From contig JAPEHQ010000005.1 of NCBI GenBank assembly GCA_027405735.1, positions 744,001 to 808,000 of the forward strand: a stretch of DNA of 64,000 bases, in the 5' to 3' direction. The position numbers were made by a program, and so were the translations under genes. Shown here one piece after another: positions 11,781 to 22,286 of the stretch (position 1 is the first letter of the stretch; every line of letters begins with the position of its first letter). Below the pieces are notes generated by a model that was given only the letters and a program-made list of their open reading frames with translations, had not been told where the DNA came from and ran no database searches. Source of the DNA: Mucor racemosus. Lineage: Eukaryota; Mucoromycota; Mucoromycetes; Mucorales; Mucoraceae.

Positions 11781-12773
11781 AATAAAAAAAAATGGGGAAG
11801 GAGGCGGAATAAAGCAAGCTGCTTAAACAATAAAAGCACTCTTTTTCTTCCTTTTTATATAAACACAAATTTTGTTATATATTCTATGCCTTAATAGGAT
11901 GGAACTTATGCTGAAACGTCCGCTTTAATACGTCATAATATGAGCAAAAACACAGGAAACTAGCCAATATATTCACCCTGAATATGCTTTATATGCACCA
12001 CCATACCATCAATTTCGAACGTATGTATTGTTCTTTATGAATTTCGATCAAAGAAGGAGGTTTTTTACTCCCTTTATGCGATTACATCATAAGTCAAAGC
12101 GAAAAAGCTCTTGTATTCTGACTTGTTGTGATACCGAAAAAATCATTTATTGCTAAATTATTTCTGTACAACTTTCACCTTTAAGCTTTTTGTGTAGATT
12201 TGTTTTTTCAACTCAAGCAATTACTAGTTTCGTTGTTCCCCGAGTTGAGGTACTCGAGTTTGGGAGAATAAATGCACTAAACATGCAAAAGCATCTCTAA
12301 ACTATTCTTTTTTTCATGTTATTTTTTTCAATACATATTTCTTTACATTTGTACAAATAACATTCATCTCAGCCTGCATCTTATTCCAAGGAATTACATT
12401 TTATTTTTTTATTTTTTTTTATTTTTTTTTGTGCGTGTAATTAATGTAAATTTGATCTGATCAAAAAATTGGTTGTCATGGTAAAATGACGATTCAGGGG
12501 AAATTCAAATTCAAATACAGCTACTTCCATAGCAACCGATTCAGGGGTAACTATTTTTTCTAGTAAAATGGAAGGTATGATCAATAATCGTAATTGTTTG
12601 AAAAAAGTAGATGATGTTTTGTGATGCATTTTGAAAGTGTGTTGAATCCCATATGGTCATGGCAAATGGTTAAATCTCCGGGTTCTTCGTGACTACCTTA
12701 GTTGCAACCCCCAGGGCGATGTCCATTTCGAATTGAAGCCATCATCTCTTATTTACAACATCATTTAGATAAC
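11781..12773. promoter_or_regulatory. Divergent intergenic region, transporter / TIM54
   Basis: A 993-bp gap between divergent starts. It is pyrimidine-rich close to the TIM54 side (long T runs at 12395-12430) and A/T-rich near the transporter start. Open frames inside it have no recognisable homology. No specific regulatory site can be supported. Confidence 0.35.
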
Positions 12774-13993
12774 ATGCCTTTACCCTTTGGTTTAAAAGCG
12801 CCATCTAAAGGTACTCTCATTTTCAGTAGTGTTGCTGGAGCAATCAGTGGTATTATCTATACAAGTAACAAAAACGCAGAAGATGCCAGACGTAAACTTG
12901 CACAAAGAGTTTCTTTCCTTGCCGACAGACCCTGCGATGTTCATGTAAGTTAATTGAGTGGCTCTAATGTCAAAACAAACTAATACATTGCATATATTTT
13001 TATTATTATAGGAAATGCCTAGAAAAGTAGTTGTATATATCTCTGCACCACCCGGTGATGGTCTCGAGAAAAGTAGAAATTGGTTCCGCGAATATGTCAA
13101 AGTAAATTATCATATTCGATTTTCTTAATTTTTGAATTGAAATTGATTTATATACGATTTTTTAGCCAATTCTTGTTGCAGGTGCTATAGATTATGAGGT
13201 TAAAGAAGCTAAATCAGCTGGGCAAATTGAAAATTCTGTCGTTGAGGAAATTGTAAAGCGTAGACGTGAAACAGAAGAAGCATCAAAATCCATCGATAAA
13301 AATCAAGAACAAGTAGATAATGTAGAAATTGGGCATAGTAGCAATCCATTCACATCTCCTCAAATGAATGAAATGTTGAAGAAAAAGGCTGCTAATCCAG
13401 ATGATTTTGATGGCATTTTAGCAATTGGCAGAAATGCATATCGTGAAGTCCTCAGCGGATTATCCAAAGGATGTGATGCCAGCCTTGCGGTTGTTGTTGA
13501 AGAAGAGAAAACTCCTGATGTAGTGACAGAGGGATCCAATGACAATAAAGAGGAGCAGAAGCAACAGCCTGAACAAATCGAAGCTGCTCCAGTGACACCT
13601 ATTGAACAATCTATTGAGACAGAGAATTTTGGGGTGGATGTGCAACAACAGGAGGAAAAAGAAGAAAAATACTTTTCAATGCCATCAAAATTTTCTCCCG
13701 TAATGTATATTCCTCATGTCAATATTATTGGCTGGAGCAACATTCCTTACAGACTTTGGATGTGGTATTTCGATAATCAACGAATTGAAGATGTTGGAAA
13801 GTACGTTGTTGCAGCAGTTTTAAACAATACTCGACCCATTGAGGAAAGAGATGCTGACTTGGGTCAACAAGAAAAGAAATACTGGATTGGCGATGAGGCA
13901 GTTGATGAATTAAAGAATAATGATGGTCCTATTGTGATTGATGAAAGAATAATTGATAAGCTTAGTACTTATACCAGTGAAGATCTGCCATAA
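12774..13993 (+). CDS. TIM54: Mitochondrial inner-membrane translocase subunit Tim54
   Basis: Three exons: 12774-12944, 13012-13101, 13166-13993; 362 aa; introns 67 and 64 nt. The start is the first ATG after an in-frame stop. A short N-terminal leader is followed by one membrane segment (about residues 13-31, FSSVAGAISGIIY). Then comes the Tim54 signature MPRKVVVYISAPPGDGLEKS, EYVKPILVAGAIDYE, and VVEEIVKRRRE. A low-complexity acidic region (about 190-240, rich in Glu and Gln) precedes the conserved SPVMYIPHVNIIGWSNIP and RLWMWYFDNQ block. Tim54 is a subunit of the TIM22 complex, which inserts carrier proteins into the inner membrane; most of it faces the intermembrane space. Length is somewhat shorter than yeast Tim54. 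Confidence 0.9.
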
Positions 13994-14144
13994 ACTTAAT
14001 AAAATTAAAATTACCATGTTTAACCGGAGTTGACCCAAAAAAATTTACCTTCCATCCTCCCTTACAAATGTCTAAATATTTTTTTTTCGTTGTGGTTTTT
14101 CTCTCTTCTTTTTTTCTTTATCTCTCGATACTTTTATATCAAGT

Positions 14145-14556
14145 ATGGCTCGTGGTGCTCAAAAGGAACAATCCAGGTAAATAAAAGCATATTAAAGTAA
14201 TGTTTAATGGCATTTAGTTGACAAATTATAAAGACAAAAGGCCCAAAAGGAAGCTGCCAAGCGTGCAGGTAAGGGTTCCCAGCTTAATGCTCGTGCCGCC
14301 GGTCTTCAAGTAAGTTGAGGTGTGAATAAACATGTGCAAAATGTGCATTTAATTGAGTGTACATTATAGATCAAGTGTACCAAATGTTTCATTGCTATTG
14401 CCAACTATAACCTTTTGAAGCAACACATGGAGGTAAATTTAACTTTTTTTTTTACTATTATTATTATTAAAACATTTGAATTGCATCTAATTCATATGAC
14501 AGGCCAAGCATCCTAAGGATCCCGTTCCTCCCGAGAGTGATTTTGAAGCCAAATAA
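14145..14556 (+). CDS. Small C2H2 zinc-finger protein, ZNF706 / At2g23090 type
   Basis: Four small exons: 14145-14176, 14234-14309, 14370-14432, 14503-14556; 74 aa; introns 57, 60 and 70 nt. It starts MARGAQKEQSRQKAQKEA, the basic 4F5/SERF-like N terminus. A single zinc finger follows: Cys39, Cys42, His55, His60 in the CTKCFIAIANYNLLKQHMEA segment, then KHPKDPVPPESDFEAK, which matches the C-terminal HPK-PxPPE block of this family. The family is conserved across eukaryotes; its role is poorly defined, with suggested parts in transcription or translation control. Exons are too short to show as open frames. Confidence 0.88.
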
Positions 14557-15203
14557 ATCATTTGGACTTGAATAACAAACTTTTTTCTTGCATTTTCTCC
14601 CCTTAATATACTTCCAACATCAATCAAAAATGTTATTTTTTATTTGTTGTTGATAAATCAAAGTGATGAAATTCTATTTAAAAGTTTAAATACCATCAAA
14701 AGAATCAATGTTCTCTTTATTTACGCTTCTTATTGTATTTTTAATTACTTTAATACAACTCTTTCTACTAGAAATAATAAAAAAAAAACCTCTCTATTTT
14801 GGAAGAAATATCATATATTATATTGCGGCTGAGACCTGCGGAGAATTCTGGCCTCTGATCAAAAAAAAAATGTTGAGATCTGACACTTGCACCATTTTAG
14901 AAAGAAATGAGCTAAAACTACCAGTTTTTAGCCAAATTATACAAAAAAAAATATAATTGAAATAGAAATATGTTTTCAGGTATATTTTTCCATAAGACCT
15001 TATCGTTATTATCATTGTACCCTTGGCAAAAACTCTTTAAAAATAGCCATTCCATGTAGATGTTCCAACTCAGATGAGCTGAGGAAGAGGCAATTATCAA
15101 TTGTGTCGTACGATGTAAAAGGGGTAGTGAATCACAAATATCAAAATCAAATTATCACGGGCATTGAATCACCTTTTTTTTTTTTTTTTTTTTGTTGATC
15201 AAG
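14557..15203. other. Intergenic, no gene seen
   Basis: Between the zinc-finger gene and the HIT gene. It contains a run of T at about 15174-15193 immediately before the HIT start and several A runs. Short open frames on both strands overlap one another and have no recognisable domain. Confidence 0.45.
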
Positions 15204-15812
15204 ATGTTTTGTTGCGTAGGTGATGAAACATGTACCTTTTGTAATATCAAAGAGAATATTGGCGCCAGAATTGTAACTGAGGCGAGTTGAAATTTTAAAA
15301 TATAAATAACAATCTTTGCTAACGTGTATTATAGACAGAAGATCTGGTTGCTTTCAAAGATCGTTCACCATCAGCACAAGTACATTTGTTAATTATACCC
15401 AAAAATCATATTAGAACAGTAAAAAATTTGGACGGAGGAGATGTTGTATTATGTAATGAATATTCATATTCTTGCAATTTGAACATATGTTTATATTTTT
15501 TTTTTCAATAGTAGAGAAAATGTTGGTTTTGGGTAAGGAATTATTGAGACAGCAAGGATTCAACCCAGATGACAGTACTCAAGTGAGGTAAGTATGTATT
15601 CAACTGGATTTCTTTAGCAATCTAATAAAAAATTGCATAGACTTGGATTCCATGTTCCTCCCTTTAATTCAATAAATCATCTACATATGCATGTGATAGG
15701 TTTACCGTTTAAAAGCAAGTATAGAAGTTTTAAATATAGACAAGGTTACCCTTGGTACGCTGATGCAAAAAAAGTACTTGATCGGCTTTGTGAGGGAATG
15801 TCTCCCATCTAA
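15204..15812 (+). CDS. HIT-family nucleotide hydrolase (HINT3-like)
   Basis: Four exons: 15204-15281, 15335-15452, 15512-15587, 15641-15812; 147 aa. The first intron (53 nt) begins GCGAGT, so it is a GC-AG intron; the other two are GT-AG. The protein starts with a CC..C.FC cysteine cluster (residues 3-13), then ARIVTETEDLVAFKD, HLLIIPKNHI, GFHVPPFNSI and the histidine triad NHLHMHV (His104, His106, His108), followed by PFKSKYRSFKY and YPWYADA. These match the HINT3 branch, which hydrolyses adenosine phosphoramidates and aminoacyl-AMP; it should be cytosolic or nuclear. Choosing a GT site in exon 1 instead would drop residues from the conserved first strand. Confidence 0.88.
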
Positions 15813-16026
15813 TTCTGTATATGATATCATAAATATATGCGCCCTATGATTATTTTTTTTTTTTACACACAAACAAATTGGAGTCCCTTGATTTTCTAAT
15901 TTCTTACTATGCTATGAAATATTGATATATTTAGACTCTTTTTTTTTTCTGCTTTTCTTATTTTATTTATTTACAACAATAGATTTGCTTCTTTCTTCTT
16001 TCTTCTTTTTCTTTATAAAATAAATA

Positions 16027-18114
16027 ATGTCTGTATTTCACCAACTCAAGAATTTATTTCGAAATAATTCTAGCAAATTTTCACTTGGTAGCAGTGAACA
16101 CAAAGTGCATAGAAAAGAAGCAGTTGAACGCATTGTAAAAGAAGAAAGCATTGCAAAATCAAAATTACCTAAATATGAAGGATTGCAAGATCAATATGAT
16201 TTAGTAAAGAAATTAGGAGAGTATGTATTTGTTTCGTTATATACATAATTGCATTATTAAACATTATGATAGGGGCGCCTTTTCTAATGTATATGAAGCA
16301 ATTGATAAAAAGACGGGTCAGCATGTAGCAATAAAAATAGTTAGAAAGTTTGAATTGAGTCAAATTCAGGTAATTATAACAAAAATCACGGGTTCTCTTG
16401 TCCCTTAGTTTTGTATAACATTAAAATCTCATAAAATGTATAGAAAGCAAGTGTTCTTAAAGAGGTTCAAATTATGCGCACATTAAATCACCCTTCAATA
16501 ATAAAAATGCTTGCATTTATAGAAACAAAAGATGTTAGTAATACAGAGGAAAAAAAAAAAAAAAAAAAAAAAAGTAATCTCATGCCTTTTTTATATATAG
16601 TACTTTTTTTTGGTGTTGGAATTGATGAATGGCGGTGAAATATTTCATCAAATTGTACAGTTGACTTACTTTAGTGAAGACCTTGCTCGGCACTGTATTA
16701 AGCAAGTAGCAGAAGGTATTCGCTATCTTCATGAAGAAAGGGGTGTTGTTCATAGAGATATCAAACCTGAGAATATCTTATTTGAATCAATCCCATTTAT
16801 GGAAAGAAAAACCAGCCCTTTGCCTACACAGCCCGAGGATGATGATGAACCCAAAGAAGATGAGGGTGAGTTTGTTCCCGGACTAGGTGGCGGCGGCATT
16901 GGCAGAGTGAAAATAGCTGATTTTGGTCTATCCAAAGTGGTTTGGGATAAGCAAACTATGACCCCATGTGGTACTGTTGGTTATACTGCACCGGAAATAG
17001 TAAATGACATGAGGTTTGTTCAATAATAAAAATACTGCGTAAACTAGAAAAATTAACAATTACAACAGATATTCTAAATCGGTTGACATGTGGGCTCTTG
17101 GTTGTGTACTTTACACAATGCTTTGCGGGTTTCCTCCGTTTTATGACGAAAGTATCGCCACTTTAACCCAAAAAGTTGCCAAAGGGCAATATTCATTTCT
17201 GAGCCCCTGGTGGGATCATATTTCAGTTGATGCAAAGCATTTAATACATCATTTATTGGACATTAATCCAAAGAAAAGATATACAATCAATCAATTTTTA
17301 GCACATCCATGGATAAATCGACAAGTAATACAGAAATTTCATACATGTATGTATGTATGTATCGTAGTACTAACAAATACATTCTCAATAGGATACGCCA
17401 ATTGCAACACCACAAACAATTGATGCAGAAGAACAACAAGAAAAAATACCAACAACACCACCATCACAGCAACAACATTCTCCCGATTTACTGGCACCAC
17501 CATCTACTACAACATCAGTTGCCGCAGAAACTATTTCTATTAAACCATCATCACCAAAAGATATACCAAAATCTTCCAAAAGAAAAGATATATTTTTATC
17601 TGGTATTGCGTCCATGAAAGAAGCATTTGATGTATCTTATGCAGTGCATAGAATGGGAGAAGAAAGAGCACAACGAAAAGAGCACAAGAAAATGTTAAAA
17701 CAACAACCAGCGCATCTTAGAGTGCAAGCATTTAATGCCCCTTTAGCTGTTTCAGAAGAAGATGATAATGATGATGAAGATATCATGATGAAAAGAGAAA
17801 ACGATGATGATGATTCATCTAATAATAGTAGTAGTTGTTCTTCTACCTCTTCACCACCTGATACTGATCAACAGCAACAACAACGCCAAATTGAATCATT
17901 ATGCGAAACGTTAGATTCACAAGCTATCATTGCTGACGATGAAAAAAGCAAAACTAATAATGCTTTAATCAAGAAATTAGCTGGCAACTTACGGAAAGAT
18001 AACCCTCCTCCTCCAATTGCAAATCAAAAAGCAAAGCCAGCATTCAATTTGGATATGAATAATTCTACTCTTTTAGGTAGAAGGAAAAATGTACCCATTT
18101 TACATCAAAAATAG
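16027..18114 (+). CDS. srk1: CaMK-group stress kinase, Srk1/Rck2-like (MAPK-activated)
   Basis: Six exons: 16027-16220, 16273-16369, 16444-16537, 16602-17013, 17069-17324, 17392-18114; 591 aa. Kinase domain about 58-345: LGEGAFSNV loop (65-72), Lys86, HRD Asp181, DFG Asp235, TPCGTVGYTAPE activation segment, WALGCVLYTMLCGFPPFYDE. A 30-residue acidic/proline insert with a GGGGIGRVK tail lies between HRDIKPEN and DFG, a hallmark of Srk1, Rck2 and Cmk-type kinases acting below Hog1/Sty1. The C-terminal tail is Gln- and Ser-rich, with basic segments suited to MAPK docking. The intron before exon 4 holds a 25-A run. Joining at GTTAGT (16534) would fit the family better by one residue but breaks frame; GTAATA (16538) keeps it. 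A missing T in the seven-T run at 16605-16611 is the alternative. Confidence 0.87.
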
Positions 18115-18568
18115 TTTTTTAGTAGTATATAAATTATCACAAATAAATACTAGTTTTCTTATATTCAGGTGATCCGACTAAACCAAAACCTTAAACTTTC
18201 TGCGAATTGAGAGATCATCCATGATGAAACATTAAATCAGACAAAAAACAATGCAAAAAATGCCTCTTTTATTTGTATAACGCAAAAAAAAGTACAAGCT
18301 TAACCACTGTAATGCGTAGTCCGAGTTCATCTTACAAAATTAGACATTCATCCGAGGGATAAAAAACGGTCGACTATTGCTTTATTTATTTTGTACAAAA
18401 TATGTGAGATTTGGTCATGGTAGGCGGTATATGTATATTTGTATGTAGATGAAGAAAGGAAATTACTACACTCAGAATAAATTGAGATAAGGCTTGTTTT
18501 GACAAGAATTAAAATCATTGCTATATCAATAATCATTAGTAAAATTGCCTTGAAAAATTGTATCATAT
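18115..18568. other. Convergent 3' region, kinase / bZIP
   Basis: 454 bp between two convergent genes. AT-rich, with polyadenylation-like AATAAA after the kinase stop (near 18141). No further gene is seen. Confidence 0.45.
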
Positions 18569-19189
18569 TTACTCTTTATGCATAATCAGTTGAGTTTTGA
18601 GATATATTGTTTCTTCCTTGAGTTGCACCAACATTTGCTTGAGATATTCATTCTCTCGCGTCATTTTTTCTGCTTTACGAGCCAATTCATCGATCCATTC
18701 TTTCTTTCTTTGTCTACATTTTGATGCTATTTCATTGCGTTAGTTTGCGGAATCACTGTATATTTCTCATTTAATTTCTTTACCAGCTAGTCTGTTCCTT
18801 TCGAGATTCCTTTGTCGAGACTCTGCCTCAGATTCAGAATCTTCAATTATTGCAGATGATTCGCGATTTTTTCTTGGTGTAACTATCTTTGATCTCTTTA
18901 CTGACGGGTTTCTATCATTTACCTCAGGAAAAGACGCTGAAGAAGAGTATGAAGTGCTTGACAGTGGCGATAATGACAAAAATTCATCATTCAATTTCCT
19001 TTTATTACTATTATTCATGTATCTTAACTGTGTGTTTGTACTATTTGCAGTGTACCCATAGTTATATGTTGCAAATACAGTATGAATTGGAGGTGGAGGT
19101 GGGCTTGAATACGATAAAACAGGCTCCAATGGATCCGTCATTTGACAAGGTGTATATGAATTATAGTTGTTGTTGTAAAGAGTATTCAT
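18569..19189 (-). CDS. bZIP transcription factor, ATF/CREB type
   Basis: Two exons on the minus strand: 19189-18784 and 18726-18569; 187 aa; intron 57 nt. The N-terminal part (1-105) is rich in Asn, Tyr, Ser and Pro, with a PPPPP run and no domain. The basic region, ERNRLAASKCRQRKKEW, is split by the intron exactly between the two alanines and carries the NxxAASxCR signature for TGACGTCA-type sites. A heptad zipper follows with Leu/Met/Ile positions to the end (ELARKAEKM, YLKQMLVQLKEE, YLKTQL). This is the ATF1/Atf21-like group, nuclear, and in fungi commonly controlled by the Hog1/Sty1 pathway. It lacks the long osmotic-stress domain of full Atf1, so it may be a short relative. Confidence 0.9.
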
Positions 19190-20253
19190 TTTGAGTTAAA
19201 GCACCATGTGAGCATTGATCACTTCAATTTATACATAAATTATGTTCAGGTTAAACTACCGCCGTCTAAATCGCATGGAGGTTTGTTTCACTCACATTGT
19301 TCTTCATGTGGAATGCTTTTTTAAGTATAATAAAAACTACTAAATGTATATAAATAACAAATAAGAGACCACAAGAAGACTTTCAAAGGATTCAATATTA
19401 TAAATAAACTACATTGTTTTTATTTTTCATGTTTTTCTGAGCAATGATTCGCTAAACACGAAGTTTCTTGACGCAATTTCGGCGGGATTAACGATCGATA
19501 GATTGTGGCATGTTAAAATATAATACACTAAAATAAATTGCATAAATCTACTATTGTAAATATATCAAAATGTTAATGCGATCCATCAATGTTCACTATT
19601 AAAGAAAAAATAAATATGTCTGTATTTTAAAATTGAAGATCAAAACTTCTACTCTCAGCTTGTTTGTTTTGTTTTTCCAAAGTTTATCAATTTTAATTGC
19701 CTTTTTAAAATTTATGCCATGGTTTAATTAGATGTCCAATGAATAAAATGTTTTCAATTGCTTAATTTCCAATTATTCACGTGCCCTTTTTATTTTTGAT
19801 AATCGCATAAATTGTTGATTTTTAGCTATAGTTAAGACATAAACAAAGTAACATCAATTGTTGTCTTTCCTATTTTTGACAAACGTACACATGATACCAC
19901 CAAATCATACATTTGTACATTTTGACTCCAATTTACGAACAGTAAAGTTTCTGATTGATACATGAAATCTGAAGCTACGTTTGTTAATCACTTATATTAC
20001 TTTATAAAAATAAGTCTGCTATTGTCCAAAAGTATTTACATTGTAGCATTAGTGTGGAGCCGGATTTTACCGACCAAATTTACCAGCACAAGCTCGGCTC
20101 GACCATATCCTTACTGTATTAACAAAAAAAGATTACCGGACTCATCCGATTAATGCCGGACTTCGGAGAAAAGAGACAGAAGATCCACAATCACGTGACT
20201 ATTTTTAGTTTTATTTTTCTTTTATAATTTTATTTTTTTTAATTTACATCAAC
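19190..20253. other. Intergenic, no gene seen
   Basis: AT-rich upstream region of the bZIP gene and the tRNA. An open frame at 19962-20153 has no recognisable features. Confidence 0.45.
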
Positions 20254-20326
20254 GGGGAAATGGTGTAGTGGCTATCACATTCGCTTTGCATGCGAAAGGC
20301 CCCGGGTTCAAACCCCGGTTTCTCCA
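20254..20326 (+). tRNA. tRNA-Ala (anticodon TGC)
   Basis: A 73-nt cloverleaf without intron. The acceptor stem GGGGAAA (20254-20260) pairs with TTTCTCC (20319-20325), with A as discriminator. The anticodon stem TTCGC/GCGAA (20280-20284, 20292-20296) encloses the loop TTTGCAT, anticodon TGC at 20287-20289. The T arm has CCGGG-TTCAAAC-CCCGG. Internal A box (TGGTGTAGTGG) and B box (GGTTCAAACC) are clear. Confidence 0.95.
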
Positions 20327-20328
20327 TA

Positions 20329-20334
20329 TTTTTT
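20329..20334 (+). terminator. Pol III terminator of tRNA-Ala
   Basis: Six T residues starting two bases after the tRNA discriminator base, with a second T run just downstream. Confidence 0.8.
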
Positions 20335-20399
20335 ACTTTTTACAAGAAAAAGTAGTGCATATAGATAAGCATCCACGACAATAGTAATGTCTGATGGAC

Positions 20400-21190
20400 C
20401 TTATTTTTTGTCCTCACCAAAAATAGGGTTACAACTACGTATAAATACTCATTCTGTAGATAATTTTGTTGCGCATAATGTAAAAATAAAATATTTTATG
20501 ATTGCATTTGAATGAAGGGTACTTTTTGGTCAAAAACCGTTAAAATTTGACATTAAATTTACTAGTGATTTTATGAGAAAAACATTTTCAAAACCTACAT
20601 AGATCGATTCAGAATTAAAAACTGAACCCAAGATATTTAATACGCTAGTTCAGCTTAGTATGCATTTTTGTGAGTAATTAAACATACAAGGTTTTTTTTT
20701 GGATTTTTTGGATTTTTTTTTTCATTTGGACACTTTTTTGGATTCAAGCTCAGTCACCTGTGCATATCTAATGATACAATTTTATATGGTGGTGGTGATA
20801 TTCAAAATTGGAGCGTGCCCCCATTTCAATAGATAATCAGGAAAAGAAAAATGTAGGGCTATATTTCAGATGCTACAGAATATCGACAAAAAAGTTATTT
20901 CTATTCATATTGATTTTTCAGCGAGTATAAAGGCTTCAAAAGTGAAACGCTTGCTTTTACCCCGCTTGAAAACTCAACCTAAGATGCCAAATATCTTGAG
21001 GTTTTAATAAGTTTGCACTTAAAAGCTGCTAAGCAAAGTATTCTTGTTTTTCAATGTTTTATTACATATTAAAGTGTCAGGGATGGTTTTTTTTGGACCC
21101 CAATCCTCATAATTATAAATCCTGTTTTGTTTTGTTTTTCTGTTTTGTAGTTTTAACAATTTGGAGAATTTTCACATTTTTTTTACAAAA
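20400..21190. repeat. Diverged relative of repeat family A
   Basis: Shares short ordered blocks with family A, for example the segment around 20605-20680 (CAGAATTAAAAACTG, TTTAATACGCTAGTTCAGCTTA, then GAGTAATTAAAC). It also has the phrase GAGCGTGCCC seen in the 57.4-kb copy. Strongly decayed; boundaries uncertain. Confidence 0.4.
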
Positions 21191-22039
21191 GTATCGGTAG
21201 GAATCAGGCAATCAAGTTTTCTATGGTGAAATTGGCTACTGAAAACGAATCTGCAATTCAGTTTACTGTATCTATTAATTTCGTCGAGATTTTTGTATTA
21301 TAAAATTTGCTGGAGTTTAGTATTATAGACGCCTATGGCAAATCTTGAATTTTATAAAACAGTAGTTCTATGATGAGAAGAGCGAAATTATTTGATGTCA
21401 CTGGAATATAATTGACATATTAAACTCCAAATTGCTTATTACGTTACCTAGGAAACAGGTCCAAATTTTTGATTTTCGAGTTCCATTACTAAGCGAAATA
21501 CTACGTATTTGCTATCTTTGTTTTCGTATAATTTATTGTATATTTTCAGGTTTGATAAATAATATTTAAAAAAGAGTACAATCAAAGGAGAATGAGTAAT
21601 GAATCAGTTCTTCAACTGTACAATATAAATAAGTTATTGTTTATTTAGTGTAAAAGTATGGTTTTTTATATTGATTTGACATTGAGATGTTGGTATGTAA
21701 TTTAAAGCACTATTAAACCATTAAATCTGTTTGATAGTAGTCTAGGGATTGAAATGGATCAATCATAATTTAACCGTGCTTGCAGAGCTTGTGAGTCAGG
21801 CACTTATATCCAATATCAAGACTTTGCACTTCAATACATGTCGTAGTTGATAGATCGTAAGATGTATTGATACTGTAGAAGGTGATAAAGTATGGGGCTT
21901 GGTGCCATACAACATAATTGTAAAATGTATTTTATGTATTTTGATATTTTGATTCATCATGCAGAATACAGTAATTTGTTAAACTTTGCAATGTGTTTGA
22001 AAATGTAACCACTCCACCTTATTCCATACTGTAATTGAA
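21191..22039. other. Intergenic, no gene seen
   Basis: AT-rich sequence left of the LTR-like repeat, without sustained open frames. No features can be supported. Confidence 0.4.
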
Positions 22040-22286
22040 ATGAAGTGATATATCAGAATTAGGAATTACCGAATTATCAATTTAGAACATCTGTCAAACC
22101 ATGACCGTTCAACATGATGCGAATCAAGCAAGATTACATTTTACGTGTCTGTCATCATGCTACTATTGAATCATCGAAGCATGATTCCAATCTTATCACA
22201 CAATCCCAATAACTATATAAGCCCATATTTAATTCATTTTAATAAACGGTACTTTTTACATTGATTTTAATTTACAAGGTCTCGAT
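22040..22286 (+). repeat. LTR-like repeat, 5' part, interrupted by a hAT element
   Basis: The last about 100 bp match 44270-44375 closely: CAATAACTATATAA, CCCATATTTAATTCATT, AATAAACGGTACTTTTTAC and TTTACAAGGTCTCGAT. A TATATAA box followed by AATAAA suits the promoter and poly(A) signals of a solo LTR. The repeat is cut at 22286 by the hAT insertion, and a short remainder continues at 26447. Assignment to an LTR is inference; no internal retroelement sequence is nearby. Confidence 0.45.
22279..22286. repeat. Target-site duplication, left copy
   Basis: GTCTCGAT directly before the hAT element; identical 8-mer directly after it at 26439-26446. The uninterrupted relative at 44367-44374 has a single copy. 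Confidence 0.85.

Noticed and set aside
15273..15334. GT donor (GTAACT) for HIT intron 1
   Set aside because: It removes residues from the conserved first strand; the GC donor gives full alignment.
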